Below are positions 47,085 to 57,156 of a DNA stretch of 64,000 bases, piece by piece (position 1 is the first letter of the stretch; each line of letters starts with the position of its first letter). The stretch lies in NCBI RefSeq assembly GCF_004116385.1, contig NZ_PEIB01000004.1:124001-188000 (forward strand). Direction: 5' to 3'. A program made the translations under genes and the position numbers. The stretch comes from Veronia nyctiphanis (GTDB lineage: Bacteria > Pseudomonadota > Gammaproteobacteria > Enterobacterales > Vibrionaceae). Under the pieces are notes generated by a model. That model was not told where the DNA came from and searched no databases. It was given only the letters and a program-made list of their open reading frames with translations.

Positions 47085-48098
47085 ATGAAAAAGATTAAAT
47101 TCGACAATGTGGTATTTGATACGGGTCTCCGTGAGTTAGCATCAAACCTTTCGGAGCCCGTTCAGCTGAGACCACTTCCTGCCGATGCGTTGCTTGTCTT
47201 GCTAGAACATCCAAATACACCCGTGAGTAAAGAAATGCTCATTGAACGCTGCTGGTCAAGCAGTGTAGTAACCGATCAGGCACTGACCAATGTTATTTCA
47301 AAGCTCCGAAAGGCGTTGACCAGTGTTGGTGCAGAGAATACCCGCATAAAAACAATCACAAAATTAGGGTATGTCTTTGAAACAGAGAGCGTTGTGCAGC
47401 TCATTGAAGAAGAACATGGCGATCTACAGCAAACATCATCGGCAACCAGCACACCTCCTCTCACTGAGTTGGAATCAGAGAGAGCTTTATGCGATGAGAG
47501 TATTAGCGAGTTCGGAGAAGTGTCAGGAGAGGCATTGGAAGAAACGGACACGGTGAGTACTGAATCTGTCGCTCATTGCCATTCTATTGTCGTAATTGAT
47601 GATAAAAAGGATGATATTTCTTCTAACGTCGAAGTGCTGGCCAATGGGCGGGATAAAGGCCGTAACAATCGTCTTTCTATCATTGCCATGGGTTTAGTGA
47701 CCATGGCTACTGTCGTGTTCGCTATCTTATTTGGTCTTCACTTTTTTCACAATGAATTCTTCGATCATGACGAGTTTGTCAGTGTCGATGCAAATAGTTA
47801 TTTTCACGACTCGCACCTTTTTGTTGAAAAAGACTTCGGGCGACGAACCAACGACATTGATTTACAGAAAATAATGGTTGATAAATCAATTCAAAATATT
47901 GAAGGGTGTGAGCAGAGTATTTACCTCGAAGTCTTCCAAGCCTTATTTGACCATAACAGGCTGGGGATCAAGATGTACGGATTTAATAAAAAAGACCGAG
48001 GCACAATTAACGTTGTAAATAAAGAGGTGGAACCATCAGAAATTTCTGCTGTGTTGGTTTCATCATTTAGGGAGATAAGGAAAATATGCCAGCTATAA
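47085..48098 (+). CDS. ToxR-like transmembrane transcription regulator
   Basis: 337 residues. The N-terminal winged helix (~5-105) is of the OmpR/ToxR type: KEMLIERCWSS, then ALTNVISKLRKAL and IKTITKLGYVFE. An acidic linker (~110-190) leads to one membrane helix (~199-219, LSIIAMGLVTMATVVFAILFG). The periplasmic part (~225-337) has two Cys (EGCEQS and the fourth residue from the end, ICQL), as in ToxR and TcpP. No receiver domain. It overlaps a gene for a small membrane partner by 13 bp, as toxR/toxS do. It is not the canonical ToxR, whose sequence it matches only in layout. Confidence 0.8.
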   Translation: MKKIKFDNVVFDTGLRELASNLSEPVQLRPLPADALLVLLEHPNTPVSKEMLIERCWSSSVVTDQALTNVISKLRKALTSVGAENTRIKTITKLGYVFETESVVQLIEEEHGDLQQTSSATSTPPLTELESERALCDESISEFGEVSGEALEETDTVSTESVAHCHSIVVIDDKKDDISSNVEVLANGRDKGRNNRLSIIAMGLVTMATVVFAILFGLHFFHNEFFDHDEFVSVDANSYFHDSHLFVEKDFGRRTNDIDLQKIMVDKSIQNIEGCEQSIYLEVFQALFDHNRLGIKMYGFNKKDRGTINVVNKEVEPSEISAVLVSSFREIRKICQL

Positions 48099-48580
48099 TT
48101 GCCGTTTTTTGCACATCCATTATTGCGATTGGTGCATTTAGTTGGTTTCATTTCTTTCCAGAGCCGCTGACAAATACGACTTGGAGTTGTAACTCTTTCA
48201 CCCAATATTCTGGCTATGGTGCCGATGAGGAAAAAGGCGTTCGCCATGAATATGATACGCTAATTTTCCTGTCTGACGCACATGCACGTCTTATAAAGCG
48301 TGGCTTCCAGCAGAATGATGGAGACAGACAACGTGGGTACCAAATCGATTATGTCGTGAATTATCAACAATACCATCAACAGTTAAACTTACAGTTTTCT
48401 GACGTTGATTGGGTCTGGGGTGACATTGCCAGTTGGAGACGGTCTGTTCAATCCCATGAGGGGGTGTCTGCGGTCTTTAATTATAAAAGAGACGGGAATC
48501 ATCTTTTCTTGTGGACGGGAAAACACGGAAACCGAATGGTATGTTCACGCTATATTGAAGATAATAAAGAACTTCATTAG
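48086..48580 (+). CDS. ToxS-like membrane partner of the ToxR-like regulator
   Basis: 164 residues, starting inside the preceding gene. An N-terminal membrane helix (~4-22) is followed by a periplasmic domain with two Cys (TWSCNSF, MVCSRY) and many aromatic residues. The topology and gene order match ToxS or TcpH, which bind and stabilise the periplasmic part of their regulators. Sequence similarity to ToxS cannot be shown by eye. Confidence 0.7.
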   Translation: MPAIIAVFCTSIIAIGAFSWFHFFPEPLTNTTWSCNSFTQYSGYGADEEKGVRHEYDTLIFLSDAHARLIKRGFQQNDGDRQRGYQIDYVVNYQQYHQQLNLQFSDVDWVWGDIASWRRSVQSHEGVSAVFNYKRDGNHLFLWTGKHGNRMVCSRYIEDNKELH

Positions 48581-48757
48581 TATTTTTTGAGTGCGGGATA
48601 CAACATGTTACCCGCATTAAATCCATCATTATTCTCTCTATCATCAGTTTCTTATAGATATTTCTCTCATTTGAATTACGTGTTTCTCTTTTGCGTCTAT
48701 GCTGTTAATTAGATGAGTTAAACTTTGCCCCTGTAACCAGTCGAGAGCGGCGTATAT

Positions 48758-49774
48758 ATGGAACATCAAACTGGAATTCTATTAGAAAGTGGTACGAATG
48801 AACTCGAGATTATTGAGTTTCACCTTCGAAGAAATCTGCCCGATGGTTCGAAAAAAGTATGCTATTACGGCATCAACGTAGCCAAAGTGCGTGAAGTCAT
48901 TCGTGTACCCGAAACAACTGACTATCCAAATGCGCAGCCAAACGTTTTAGGTGTGTTTTCATTACGGGACAGATTGATCCCATTAGTGAACCTTGCTGGT
49001 TGGTTAGACGTGGACACTGACTACGAGATGGATAATAAAGTCGTCATCGTCACTGACTTCAACAAAATGATAAATGGGTTCTTGATTGACAGTGTCAGTC
49101 GAATTCACCGTGTGTCATGGGAAGAGGTTGAGTCGCCCAGCGAGTTTCTTGAAGCAGGGAACCAGGATTGCGTTGTTGCTGTCGTCAGACAAGAAGGTAA
49201 CCTAATTATGATCCTCGACTTCGAGAAAATTATTGCCGATATCAATCCAGAAATCAGTATGGAAAAATACGATATCACGGCAGATAAAAACATCCATCTC
49301 GATGAGGATGCGGTCTCGCAGCGGAACAACAAAAGTATTTTGGTGGTTGATGATTCCGGGTTTATTCGTCGGATGATAGAGAATACGTTGCGCTCAGCAG
49401 GTTACAACATTCTGTCAGCGAAAGATGGCGCTGAGGCTTACCGCACTTTAATGGGATTCGCGAAAACAGCGGACGAAGAGGGTGTGCCCATCACCAACTA
49501 TGTTGATGGTGTGGTTACGGATGTAGAAATGCCGAAGATGGATGGCATGCACTTATTAAAACGACTACGTGACACCAACTATTACACCAAGATTCCCATT
49601 GTTATGTTCTCTTCATTAATGAGTGATGAAAACCGACGTAAAGCGCTGCAACTCGGTGCCAATGACACTATTACCAAACCAGAAATGGGGCGGATGGTCG
49701 CACTGATGGACAGTTTCATCCTGAATATAAAAGATGAGTACGTTGCGCCAGCGCCGAAAGAAGAGTCTAGTTGA
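48758..49774 (+). CDS. cheV: CheV, CheW-receiver chemotaxis coupling protein
   Basis: 338 residues. The CheW-like domain (residues ~15-160) has YYGINVAKVREVIRVPETT and FSLRDRLIPLVNLAGWL. The receiver domain (~190-320) has VVDDSGFIRR, the phospho-acceptor Asp in VVTDVEMPKMDG and Lys in TITKPE. It couples chemoreceptors to CheA and is tuned by phosphorylation. The gene is monocistronic with its own terminator. Confidence 0.95.
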   Translation: MEHQTGILLESGTNELEIIEFHLRRNLPDGSKKVCYYGINVAKVREVIRVPETTDYPNAQPNVLGVFSLRDRLIPLVNLAGWLDVDTDYEMDNKVVIVTDFNKMINGFLIDSVSRIHRVSWEEVESPSEFLEAGNQDCVVAVVRQEGNLIMILDFEKIIADINPEISMEKYDITADKNIHLDEDAVSQRNNKSILVVDDSGFIRRMIENTLRSAGYNILSAKDGAEAYRTLMGFAKTADEEGVPITNYVDGVVTDVEMPKMDGMHLLKRLRDTNYYTKIPIVMFSSLMSDENRRKALQLGANDTITKPEMGRMVALMDSFILNIKDEYVAPAPKEESS

Positions 49775-49797
49775 TCCCATCTCGTTTTAAGAACTGG

Positions 49798-49821
49798 GAA
49801 AGGGCGGTGACGCCCTTTTTT
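49798..49821 (+). terminator. rho-independent terminator of cheV
   Basis: The stem AGGGCG/CGCCCT with a GTGA loop is followed by a T run, ahead of the convergent dehydrogenase gene. Confidence 0.85.
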
Positions 49822-49853
49822 GTTGTTTCTAAAACGTTCAACATCACTTTAGG

Positions 49854-51283
49854 TTACATGCCGCCGATACAGACGTACTTGATGTTGAGATATTCATCGA
49901 TACCTTGTTTTGCCCCCTCGCGGCCAATACCAGATTGCTTAATACCGCCAAAAGGAGCAACTTCGGTAGACACTACCCCTTCATTGACGCCGACCATACC
50001 AAATTCTAGGGCCTCAGCGACGCGGAATATACGGTTGATGTCCTTACTGTAAAAATAACTGGCAAGCCCAAATATGGTGTCGTTTGCTCGCTCAATTAAC
50101 TCCTTTTCATCTGAAAAAGAAATAACAGGCGCTATCGGGCCAAAAATCTCTTCTTTCGCTATTTTCATATCTGGCTTAACCCCAATCAGCAGAGCTGGGC
50201 TGAGGAATAACCCTCCGAGATCTGTTCCCCCGGTAACTAATTTAGCTCCGTCCTCGATGGCTGATTCGAGGAGCTGTTTGACTGATGTTTTTGCGCTTTC
50301 TTCAATAAGAGGACCGATTTGTGTGCCTGGCTCTAATCCATCACCGACGTTTAATGCCTCAATGGCAACGGTGAACTTTGCAATAAACTCGTCATGAACA
50401 GATTCGTGAACATAAAAGCGATTAGCGCAAACACAGGTTTGACCGGCATTTCTGAACTTAGAAGCGATTGCACCTTTTACTGCCGCGTCAATGTCCGCAT
50501 CTTCGAAAACAATAAATGGTGCGTTACCACCCAGCTCCATAGAGGTGCGTTTTATTGTGCTGGCACAATCTTCCATTAGACGCCTGCCCACTTCTGTCGA
50601 GCCGGTAAACGAAAGCTTGTTAATCTTTGGATGTTGACAAAATATTTTACCGACCATCGATGAACTAGCACTTGAGACAACGGTGAGAAGGTCTTCAGGT
50701 ATTCCAGCCTGATGCGCTAACTCGACAACAGCATAAGCACTGAGAGGGGTAAGGTTTGCTGGTTTGATGATCATACTGCAACCTGCTGCTAGGGCTGGTG
50801 CCGCTTTTCTAGTGATCATTGCGATTGGGAAATTCCAAGGTGTTATGGCCGTCGTTACACCAACAGGTTGTCGGATGGTCATAATCCGTCGATCTTGCAA
50901 AGGGGAGGGAATCACTTCCCCGTAAGCACGTTTCCCTTCTTCAGCAAACCATTGAATAAATGATGCACCGTATATGACTTCACCCCGTGATTCTGTGAGC
51001 GGTTTTCCTTGCTCTAAGGTCATGAGACGAGCTAGGTCGTCAGCATTTTCCATCAAAAGGTCGTGCCATCGCATCAAGATAACAGAACGTTGCTTCGCGG
51101 TGAGTAACGCCCAAGCTTTTTGGGCAATGGCACTTTTATCGACACACTTGTTAACCACCTCTTCGGACATTGAGGCGATATAGCAAGGCAATCGCCGTTC
51201 GAGGGATTATGAATGGCAATGCTCTCTCGACTTTCTTCCGCGGAAAGTACTGTAATTAATGATTTATTATTTATTTTTTCCAT
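49854..51283 (-). CDS. gabD: succinate-semialdehyde dehydrogenase, GabD-like (one frameshift)
   Basis: An ALDH-superfamily enzyme of the SSADH group: TPWNFPIAMITRKAAPALAAGC, ELGGNAPFIVF (general base Glu), and the catalytic Cys in FRNAGQTCVCANRFYV, the SSADH/GabD signature. The N-terminus MEKINNKSLITVLS is in another frame, from the ATG at 51283 with a strong AGGAGGAC upstream. One extra base near 51179 joins it as NPSNGDCLAYIASMSEEVVN, giving 476 residues, the family length. It oxidises succinate semialdehyde to succinate in GABA breakdown, or a related aldehyde. Confidence 0.85.
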
Positions 51284-51842
51284 TAGTCCTCCTGACGTTA
51301 GTAAAAGAATTGTTCTCTGCTTAATGCTGCGCCATAAGTTCTGAAGATGTAAGTTCTAACTTTGCGAAATGTTGACATTTCACAACAAAGCAAAATATTA
51401 ATCATATATAAGTTCATTTTTTAGTACCTAATTCTGACTGGTCGTCAGTTTTCAGTGGTTGATTGCATTGAGACGGCTTGTTGCTGACCTGTTTGTGTAA
51501 AGGTTTATCACCAATTCGCTTCAACTTTGAGAAAAGTGAACCTTGCTTCATTTTTGGATAGGTCGCTGACAGCAATTTGTTGTGAGTTCTAAATGTATCA
51601 AATAAATTACATGTGCAAATTAAATGATTATTCGGAGTACTAAATAGCTGAGTGTATCCGAGTCAAATGCCAATACAGGGCCTTGCGTGCGTTTCTTTTT
51701 TACATTTTTTGGGCGCCCTAGTATTTGAAGATCAGAGCTCTCAGCGATTTTTGTGCTTCTTGCTGACACCCAGTCGAGATGGATGCAGTCGCGATTTACA
51801 CCGCAACCAATGCTGCTTTCGACATGTTTTAGGGGCTTAGAT
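51284..51842. other. intergenic region between gabD and a lipoprotein gene
   Basis: The palindrome GAAATG/CATTTC with 4-bp spacing at 51366-51381 lies about 85 bp upstream of gabD and could be an operator. A 62-codon frame at 51652-51840 has no support. Nothing else is recognisable. Confidence 0.4.
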
Positions 51843-52993
51843 ATGCGTTACACACAACTCACACTTATTGCACTCTCTGCGTTATCACTCGTTGCTTGCT
51901 CATCAACACCAACATCTACCGTGTCTTCTGATGAAGTCACTGCCAATAACCAAGAGAAAAACAATGCACTGGAATTGTTTGAATCTGTAAAGGCTAAAAA
52001 TACTGAGTGGAAAGAAAAACTCTCTAACATTAAACGATTTGGCATATATAGTCGGTCGATGATAGAGGACATCATTGATACATGGGAAGATGCGCAAGAT
52101 ATCTATTTAGATATTTCAGCTGATCCGGCTATCGCTTCTGAGAGCTACTCACTGTTTTCATCACACACTTACGCAGCTAAATATCAATTGGAAGTACAGT
52201 CGGTAGCCAATCAATATGAAGCGCTAATGGAACTGAAAAAGAGAGCCGACAGCTGCTTGCACCTTCGATCGATGCAATGAAATATCTTGGGTCTATCGAT
52301 GCAGCCGAGCACTCAGCATCCAAGTATCGCTCACTCAAGAAAAAGTATGTCTACCTGTTCCGTGAAGTCGAGGCGGGCGACATTAATGATGCGACCAAGC
52401 TTCAGAGCAAGTTTCTTGTTTATGCACAAAAACTGGAAGTGGAAGTAGCAACTAAAGTATACATTGAGCCCCTCGAAGCGTCAGTGAAAGCGCTCAAGAG
52501 AAAACGCACCGATGATAAAGCACCGGCGAGTTTTCTCCAGCTTGAGGCGGCACTTGAAATGGCGAGTTATGTTGTTAAATCAACACCGCGTGACGTTGAA
52601 AGAATCAAAGCGCTCGTGGCCAAATCGACAGAAGAAATGTCACACGTGAAGAATGTGGCTGCAGAAGTTAGGACACTCCAATCACTGGAAGATGAAGAAT
52701 TCGAAGCGTATGTTTTGTCGATTGAAGATACGCTTCAACAAATTGCCGCAGCGCTTGATGCAGAAAATATGCGCTCTTTGACGATTTCTGAAGTGGGTTT
52801 GAATCTGGCTAGCATGGCAAATGACCTTCGCACTGCTGGAAGCGACACGCAGCCTTTAATTGATGATTTGAAAGAGCAGCTTGCCGATGCAAAGGGCATG
52901 AACGATAAGTTAAACCTTGAAGTCCTGAAGTTAAATGATGAGCTTGAGAGTCTATCTCAAGGTGCCAATACCATCGCTCAGACACTCAACTAA
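51843..52993 (+). CDS. coiled-coil lipoprotein, unknown function (one frameshift)
   Basis: The signal MRYTQLTLIALSALSLVACSS has lipobox LVAC, so it is an outer- or inner-membrane lipoprotein. The mature protein is almost all helical with heptad-like Leu/Ala/Glu/Lys patterns, especially DDLKEQLADAKG to DELESLSQ near the C-terminus. The frame breaks near 52252 after KKRADS; one added base gives LLAPSIDAMKYLG and 383 residues. No family recognised. A terminator follows. Confidence 0.75.
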
Positions 52994-53012
52994 CGACGTG
53001 CAGTCGACAGGA

Positions 53013-53040
53013 AAAGAGCTACGTTATGTAGCTCTTTTTT
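53013..53040 (+). terminator. rho-independent terminator of the lipoprotein gene
   Basis: The stem AAAGAGCTAC/GTAGCTCTTT with a GTTAT loop is followed by T. Confidence 0.88.
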
Positions 53041-53183
53041 ATCCGCATTGTTTAAACAATATTAGTTGCACAAACTCCATATAAAACCCAATTCTTATAT
53101 TATCGATACTGCATTAGATAACTTAGCTTCTGTTTCATTTTTGATTCATCCTTCTGCTGTTGTAGAACATATAGTTCAGTGGT

Positions 53184-53206
53184 CTGACCATTAGTTCGGG
53201 CCATGG
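53184..53206 (+). repeat. inverted repeat upstream of the beta-propeller gene
   Basis: GACCAT and ATGGTC are separated by about 10 bp. The repeat may be an operator for the gene at 53304. The surrounding 310 bp show no other feature. Confidence 0.3.
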
Positions 53207-53303
53207 TCAATAGATAATGCGTCTGCCGTTACCTAGCTCTCACCAAGTGTGAGGTTGGGATGCGTGTCTGTAGAGTCCGAAGCGTTAATTCACAGGAGGT
53301 GTC

Positions 53304-54791
53304 ATGAAATCACTGTTTCAAGCATTACTTTTTCTTTATCTAATTACGTTCCATCACCTTGCATCCGCGGCCTCACCTCCGAAGAACCCTTTTCTGGCTG
53401 ATTCTCCGTGGCCAATGTCGCATCAGGGGCCATATGCACAGGGATCGTCAGATTGGCCCGGTCCGACTGCTAACCAAAATTTGACCAACGATTACATGCC
53501 CGGATTACCTGTTTCTATCACCTTGGGGTATACCTCTTCGAAATACGGTCAACCTGCTGAGTTTTGGGGGAGTTCACTTTTCACCATATTTAATGGTGAA
53601 GCCCGGGACAGCGGAATTCATCGCAATCTGTTTGTGGGTAAACCGATGGCACAAAATGCACTGTCTGGAGCCTACATCGTCGTAGATAAAGATGACGCTG
53701 CCTTTATTCCCGTCGGCGATACCTCGATGGGAAAATTCGTCCATCACAAAGCGCCATTCCTTTGGTGGACAACGTCACAGATAAATAAGGTGAAAGAGCT
53801 GGCGATACCGAGCGCGTATATTAATGGCAGCAATGACTACATTGTTGGTGTGAATATGACGTATGACGGTCATTTGATAGTGGTTACTGCAAATGGCGTA
53901 GTATGTAGCACAGACAGAAACCTAAATAGTTTTGACTGTATCAACCTGCCAGATAATCAGGAGATATCAAATTCAATTGCCGTCGATGAAGAGGGCGGTA
54001 TATACATTGTCAGTAACAAATACATGAACCGAATCCAATGGACAGGAAGTTCACTCTCCACACATTCAAGTGATGGTGCATGGCAGGCGAATTATGAAAC
54101 GGGTCCTGAGCAACCGCTGCCGGGCCGCTTGGGCACAGGCTCAGGCTCTACACCTTCACTGATGGGTAATCAAGGGGAAGACCAGTTTGTTGTGGTTACT
54201 GACGGTCAGGAGTTGGCGCATTTAGTACTATTCTGGCGTTCAGACATTCCCGCTGATTGGCAGCCGATTGCACCCGGTAAAGACAGAAGAATCGCTGCCG
54301 AAGTTCCGATTAAATTTGGTAACCCGTCTGCAACCTCCAGCGTTTCAGAACAGTCTGTTTTGGTTCGTGACCACAGTGCCATGGTAGTGAGTAACGATTA
54401 TGCGTTCAGCTCTTCGTGGTTACCGGGTTTGCTACAGTACACAACGGTATTTTTCTCCAATGTTGGTCCGAACGCGCCTTATGGCGTCGAGCGCTTCAGT
54501 TGGGATAAAAATACTCGAACAGTAAAAAGCGACTGGGCCACAAAAGAAATCAGCTGCCCTAACGGCATTCCAACAATGAGTGCGGCGACACAACTGGCGT
54601 ACTGTATTGGTCAGCGGGGAGGGAAGTGGACCTTAGAGGGGATTAACTGGCAGACAGGCGCCTCGGCTTTCCACTATAAATTAGGCTTACTGCCAATCAA
54701 CAACAGCTTTTACGCGGCGACTCAAATCGGTGCAGATGGTGACATTATCACGGGTACATTTGGTGGTGTTGTAAGAATTCGCCAACGATAA
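53304..54791 (+). CDS. secreted beta-propeller-like protein, unknown function
   Basis: 495 residues from the ATG behind CAGGAGGTGTC, a near-perfect ribosome binding site. The signal peptide ends near LASA/A. The mature part starts PPKNPFLADSPWPMSHQG and has repeated beta-strand blocks with turns such as AVDEEGGIYIVSN, IGADGDIITGTFGG and VNMTYDGHLIVV, as in six- or seven-bladed propellers of the SMP-30/YWTD kind. Four Cys in the mature part could form disulfides. Enzyme activity cannot be read from the sequence. Confidence 0.65.
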   Translation: MKSLFQALLFLYLITFHHLASAASPPKNPFLADSPWPMSHQGPYAQGSSDWPGPTANQNLTNDYMPGLPVSITLGYTSSKYGQPAEFWGSSLFTIFNGEARDSGIHRNLFVGKPMAQNALSGAYIVVDKDDAAFIPVGDTSMGKFVHHKAPFLWWTTSQINKVKELAIPSAYINGSNDYIVGVNMTYDGHLIVVTANGVVCSTDRNLNSFDCINLPDNQEISNSIAVDEEGGIYIVSNKYMNRIQWTGSSLSTHSSDGAWQANYETGPEQPLPGRLGTGSGSTPSLMGNQGEDQFVVVTDGQELAHLVLFWRSDIPADWQPIAPGKDRRIAAEVPIKFGNPSATSSVSEQSVLVRDHSAMVVSNDYAFSSSWLPGLLQYTTVFFSNVGPNAPYGVERFSWDKNTRTVKSDWATKEISCPNGIPTMSAATQLAYCIGQRGGKWTLEGINWQTGASAFHYKLGLLPINNSFYAATQIGADGDIITGTFGGVVRIRQR

Positions 54792-54860
54792 ATACATAAT
54801 GGCCTGACTCACTGTGTCAGGCCAGCTTTCGATATCGATGAAGTCGACAGTAGTCAATCA

Positions 54861-55963
54861 CTACAGGTTTTCGGCAGAGTTTTCCGTCCAGTAATAGTGA
54901 TTATTGGCTTTCTTACTGATGAAACCTTTCTCAGCCAACTCAGCAAACAACTCATCGACTTTTTCATTACTGATATCAAAGTGTTTAACGACAGCACGTT
55001 TGCTGCATGCGATCACTTTGTCACGCAGTGCCGCTTCCACTTGTTGCACCAGATTTTGTGAATATGGCTCTGGCTCCTTGGTCTCTTGTTCTGTTGCGCC
55101 TTGGCACTGACTAGCCTCGGAAACTTCAACCTGTTTGCTCTCTTCGCCGCGAGTACCAACATCCATATTGGCTGACTGACTTTCCAATAACGCGGATGGA
55201 TAGTGCTTGGGTAGGCATCAATAGTGACTTCACCATAGCGGCGGAAAAACTGTCTAAAACGCAGCTCCTCACCAATCACACCAACAAAGAAAGCGGCAAA
55301 GAAATCAAGTAAGAACGAGAGAAACACAACCAGACCAAGTTGCGCGTCTTGAGTCGACAGCTTTAACGACTTTGCAATACTGTCAATCAGCCCAATAGCG
55401 GAACCTTGCGCGACAGGAGGAAGGGCATCTCGCTCAGCGGCGAGCCGGAGTTGTTCCGCTCTTAACTTGTTGTTCTGTTTCTGAATACGTTCAACACCCG
55501 TCGCAATGCGCTCCATCTCGATATACTTTTTTGCGGCCAGATCATTGAGCGCGATTTGTTTTTCAATCGCCTCTATCTGCCTGTCGTAAGAGGCAACCTT
55601 TGACTCACTGATGGTAATGTGACTTTGTGCTTTATTGGTCGCGCTGTTAATACCACCAATGCTTCCCCCGACTGAAATCGCGGCGAGCACAAGATAGAAA
55701 ATCAGCGAAACGAGAGCGCCAGAGTAGTTTTTATGTGCCCGTCGTTCGCCATATTCATACCAGGCAAAAAACTTACCTGCTTCGAAAATGATGGCGAGTG
55801 TTCCAAACAGCACCCGCATCATTGGGTCATCATCGATAGATAAGAAGAGTAACAGTGAGAAAACCGTTGAGGTAATGACAGCAGCGCCAGTAAAAGAGTA
55901 GACGCTGAACATCGCGAAGTGCCCTTTAGGGAAGCGATATCCTATTGATTCTTGGTAATGCAT
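54861..55963 (-). CDS. membrane protein with coiled coil and C-terminal winged helix (one frameshift)
   Basis: Residues ~15-125 hold about three membrane helices (for example FSVYSFTGAAVITSTVFSLL). Residues ~140-195 form a charged coiled coil (YDRQIEAIEKQIALNDLAAK). A fourth helix, LGLVVFLSFLLDFFAAFFVG, is followed by a cytoplasmic tail. The frame breaks near 55193; the wrong frame continues as a very basic run, while one extra base gives STIHPALLESQSANM and a tail ending in a winged-helix-like RAVVKHFDISNEKVDELFAEL. The corrected protein has 367 residues. No family recognised. Confidence 0.7.
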
Positions 55964-56413
55964 ATTTACTTATTATTTTGCTGTATACCCTGTTATTTCT
56001 GTGAGGACAGATATAGAAGGGCATAAAAACAGTCAGGATTATTGCGGGAGAATACCCCAACCATGTCGAACATGCTGCCATTTCATTACTCGTAAGGTGT
56101 TGATTGGTTGAAATGAACGCTTAATGCTGCTTTTTCATGCGATAAGTACATTGTGACAAAGTTTTTAGTTATGAAATCTCTCTATTCTCTGCATATCCAT
56201 CATGATCATAACGCACTATAACTAAATTTCTTGTGTTGCATTCAGACAGAAAAAAGGAGGTAAAGCGCCTTAGTCGCTTAGTCAAAGATGATTACTGTGT
56301 ACCACTATCGATAAATAGTGGTTTTCTCTTGTTCCAGCCCCTCAGACACTTTGCGGTGACAAATACGATTCTCTAGACTCGTTGCTAGCAAATTGTTGCA
56401 AGGAGCACAGCAA
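55964..56413 (+). other. intergenic region with a hairpin before the small periplasmic protein gene
   Basis: No protein gene is supported. At 56301-56328 the 8-bp stem ACCACTAT/ATAGTGGT is followed by TTTCTCTT. It could be the terminator of a small transcript starting in the A/T-rich part upstream or a leader attenuator of the downstream gene. Confidence 0.4.
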
Positions 56414-56845
56414 ATGGCTTTATGGAAGAAGTTGGTACTACTCATCGCTTTAATCTCTCCTGTGGTAAGCCAAGCATCATCGAATGAATCAGAAGGCGCT
56501 TGGGATCGCGCGCTTGAATCAGCATCGCTAGCCCTGGATGCAGCAAAAGATGCGGGTGAGAATGCTTGGGTTGCAGCAAAAGATAAATCCAGTGATGCAT
56601 TGGTTTGGCTGGAGGCACGAGCTGGTGAAGGCTGGATCGTTGTAAAAGATCTGTCTGATGATGTTTGGGCATCGTTAACGCGTAATGGTGAAGAACTCTG
56701 GGAAGAGTCAAAGGTATTACAACGCAATTTCCTCATTGAAGCGCGGGTCACCATCGATAAAATTCTTGCTCCCGAAAGAAATATTGAAGAACGTCACGAA
56801 TTATCAAAAGATAAAGATGAAGAGGTGCTGGCTAATCAAGCCTAG
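56414..56845 (+). CDS. small periplasmic protein with Trp-containing helical repeats
   Basis: 143 residues from the ATG at 56414, with AAGGAGCAC upstream. The signal peptide MALWKKLVLLIALISPVVSQA is cleaved before SSNES. The mature part repeats an 18-20-residue unit with Trp at regular spacing (EGAWDRAL, ENAWVAAK, VWLEARAG, GWIVVKD, VWASLTR), which suggests an amphipathic helix bundle. No family recognised. Confidence 0.65.
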   Translation: MALWKKLVLLIALISPVVSQASSNESEGAWDRALESASLALDAAKDAGENAWVAAKDKSSDALVWLEARAGEGWIVVKDLSDDVWASLTRNGEELWEESKVLQRNFLIEARVTIDKILAPERNIEERHELSKDKDEEVLANQA

Positions 56846-56897
56846 CCCTTTCACTAAAAAATCTTGATTGATTTTCTCTTATCCAATGACACTGTGA

Positions 56898-56927
56898 AAC
56901 GCATCCTTTTTATGGGTGCGTTTTTTA
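56898..56927 (+). terminator. rho-independent terminator
   Basis: The stem ACGCATCC/GGGTGCGT is followed by six T, past the small periplasmic protein gene. Confidence 0.85.
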
Positions 56928-56957
56928 TTTTTATCTCTTCAAAACGCGTAAATTTTC

Positions 56958-57006
56958 CTGTCCAGAATGGTGCGCAGATTATTCCTTGATGCACCAGAAG
57001 TAAGCG
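56958..57006 (+). promoter_or_regulatory. candidate NtrC enhancer sites
   Basis: Two imperfect 17-bp sites, CTGTCC-AGAAT-GGTGCG (56958-56974) and TGCACC-AGAAG-TAAGCG (56990-57006), each carry one good NtrC half (GGTGC or TGCACC). They lie about 90-135 bp before the sigma54 promoter, the usual distance for enhancers. Confidence 0.4.
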
Positions 57007-57093
57007 CAGCTCAAAACCCCTCACAATAAATGCGTTAACGAATTCTCCTTTTTTCTAATAAAAACCATAGTCTTGGTTAGTTTTGCGATCGGG

Positions 57094-57109
57094 TTGGCAC
57101 ACTTCTGGC
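57094..57109 (+). promoter_or_regulatory. sigma54 promoter of the urt operon
   Basis: TTGGCACACTTCTGGC has the GG (-24) and GC (-12) doublets exactly 12 bp apart, and the TGGCAC box. It lies 48 bp before the urtA ATG. Confidence 0.75.
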
Positions 57110-57156
57110 GTGTTGGTGAATGAATTTGGAACTTTGTTCACAAGGAGAAACCTGAA

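Noticed and set aside
54861-55187. Separate 108-codon cytoplasmic protein
   Set aside because: It overlaps the upstream frame by 175 bp, whose end is an abnormal basic run; a single frameshifted gene explains both.
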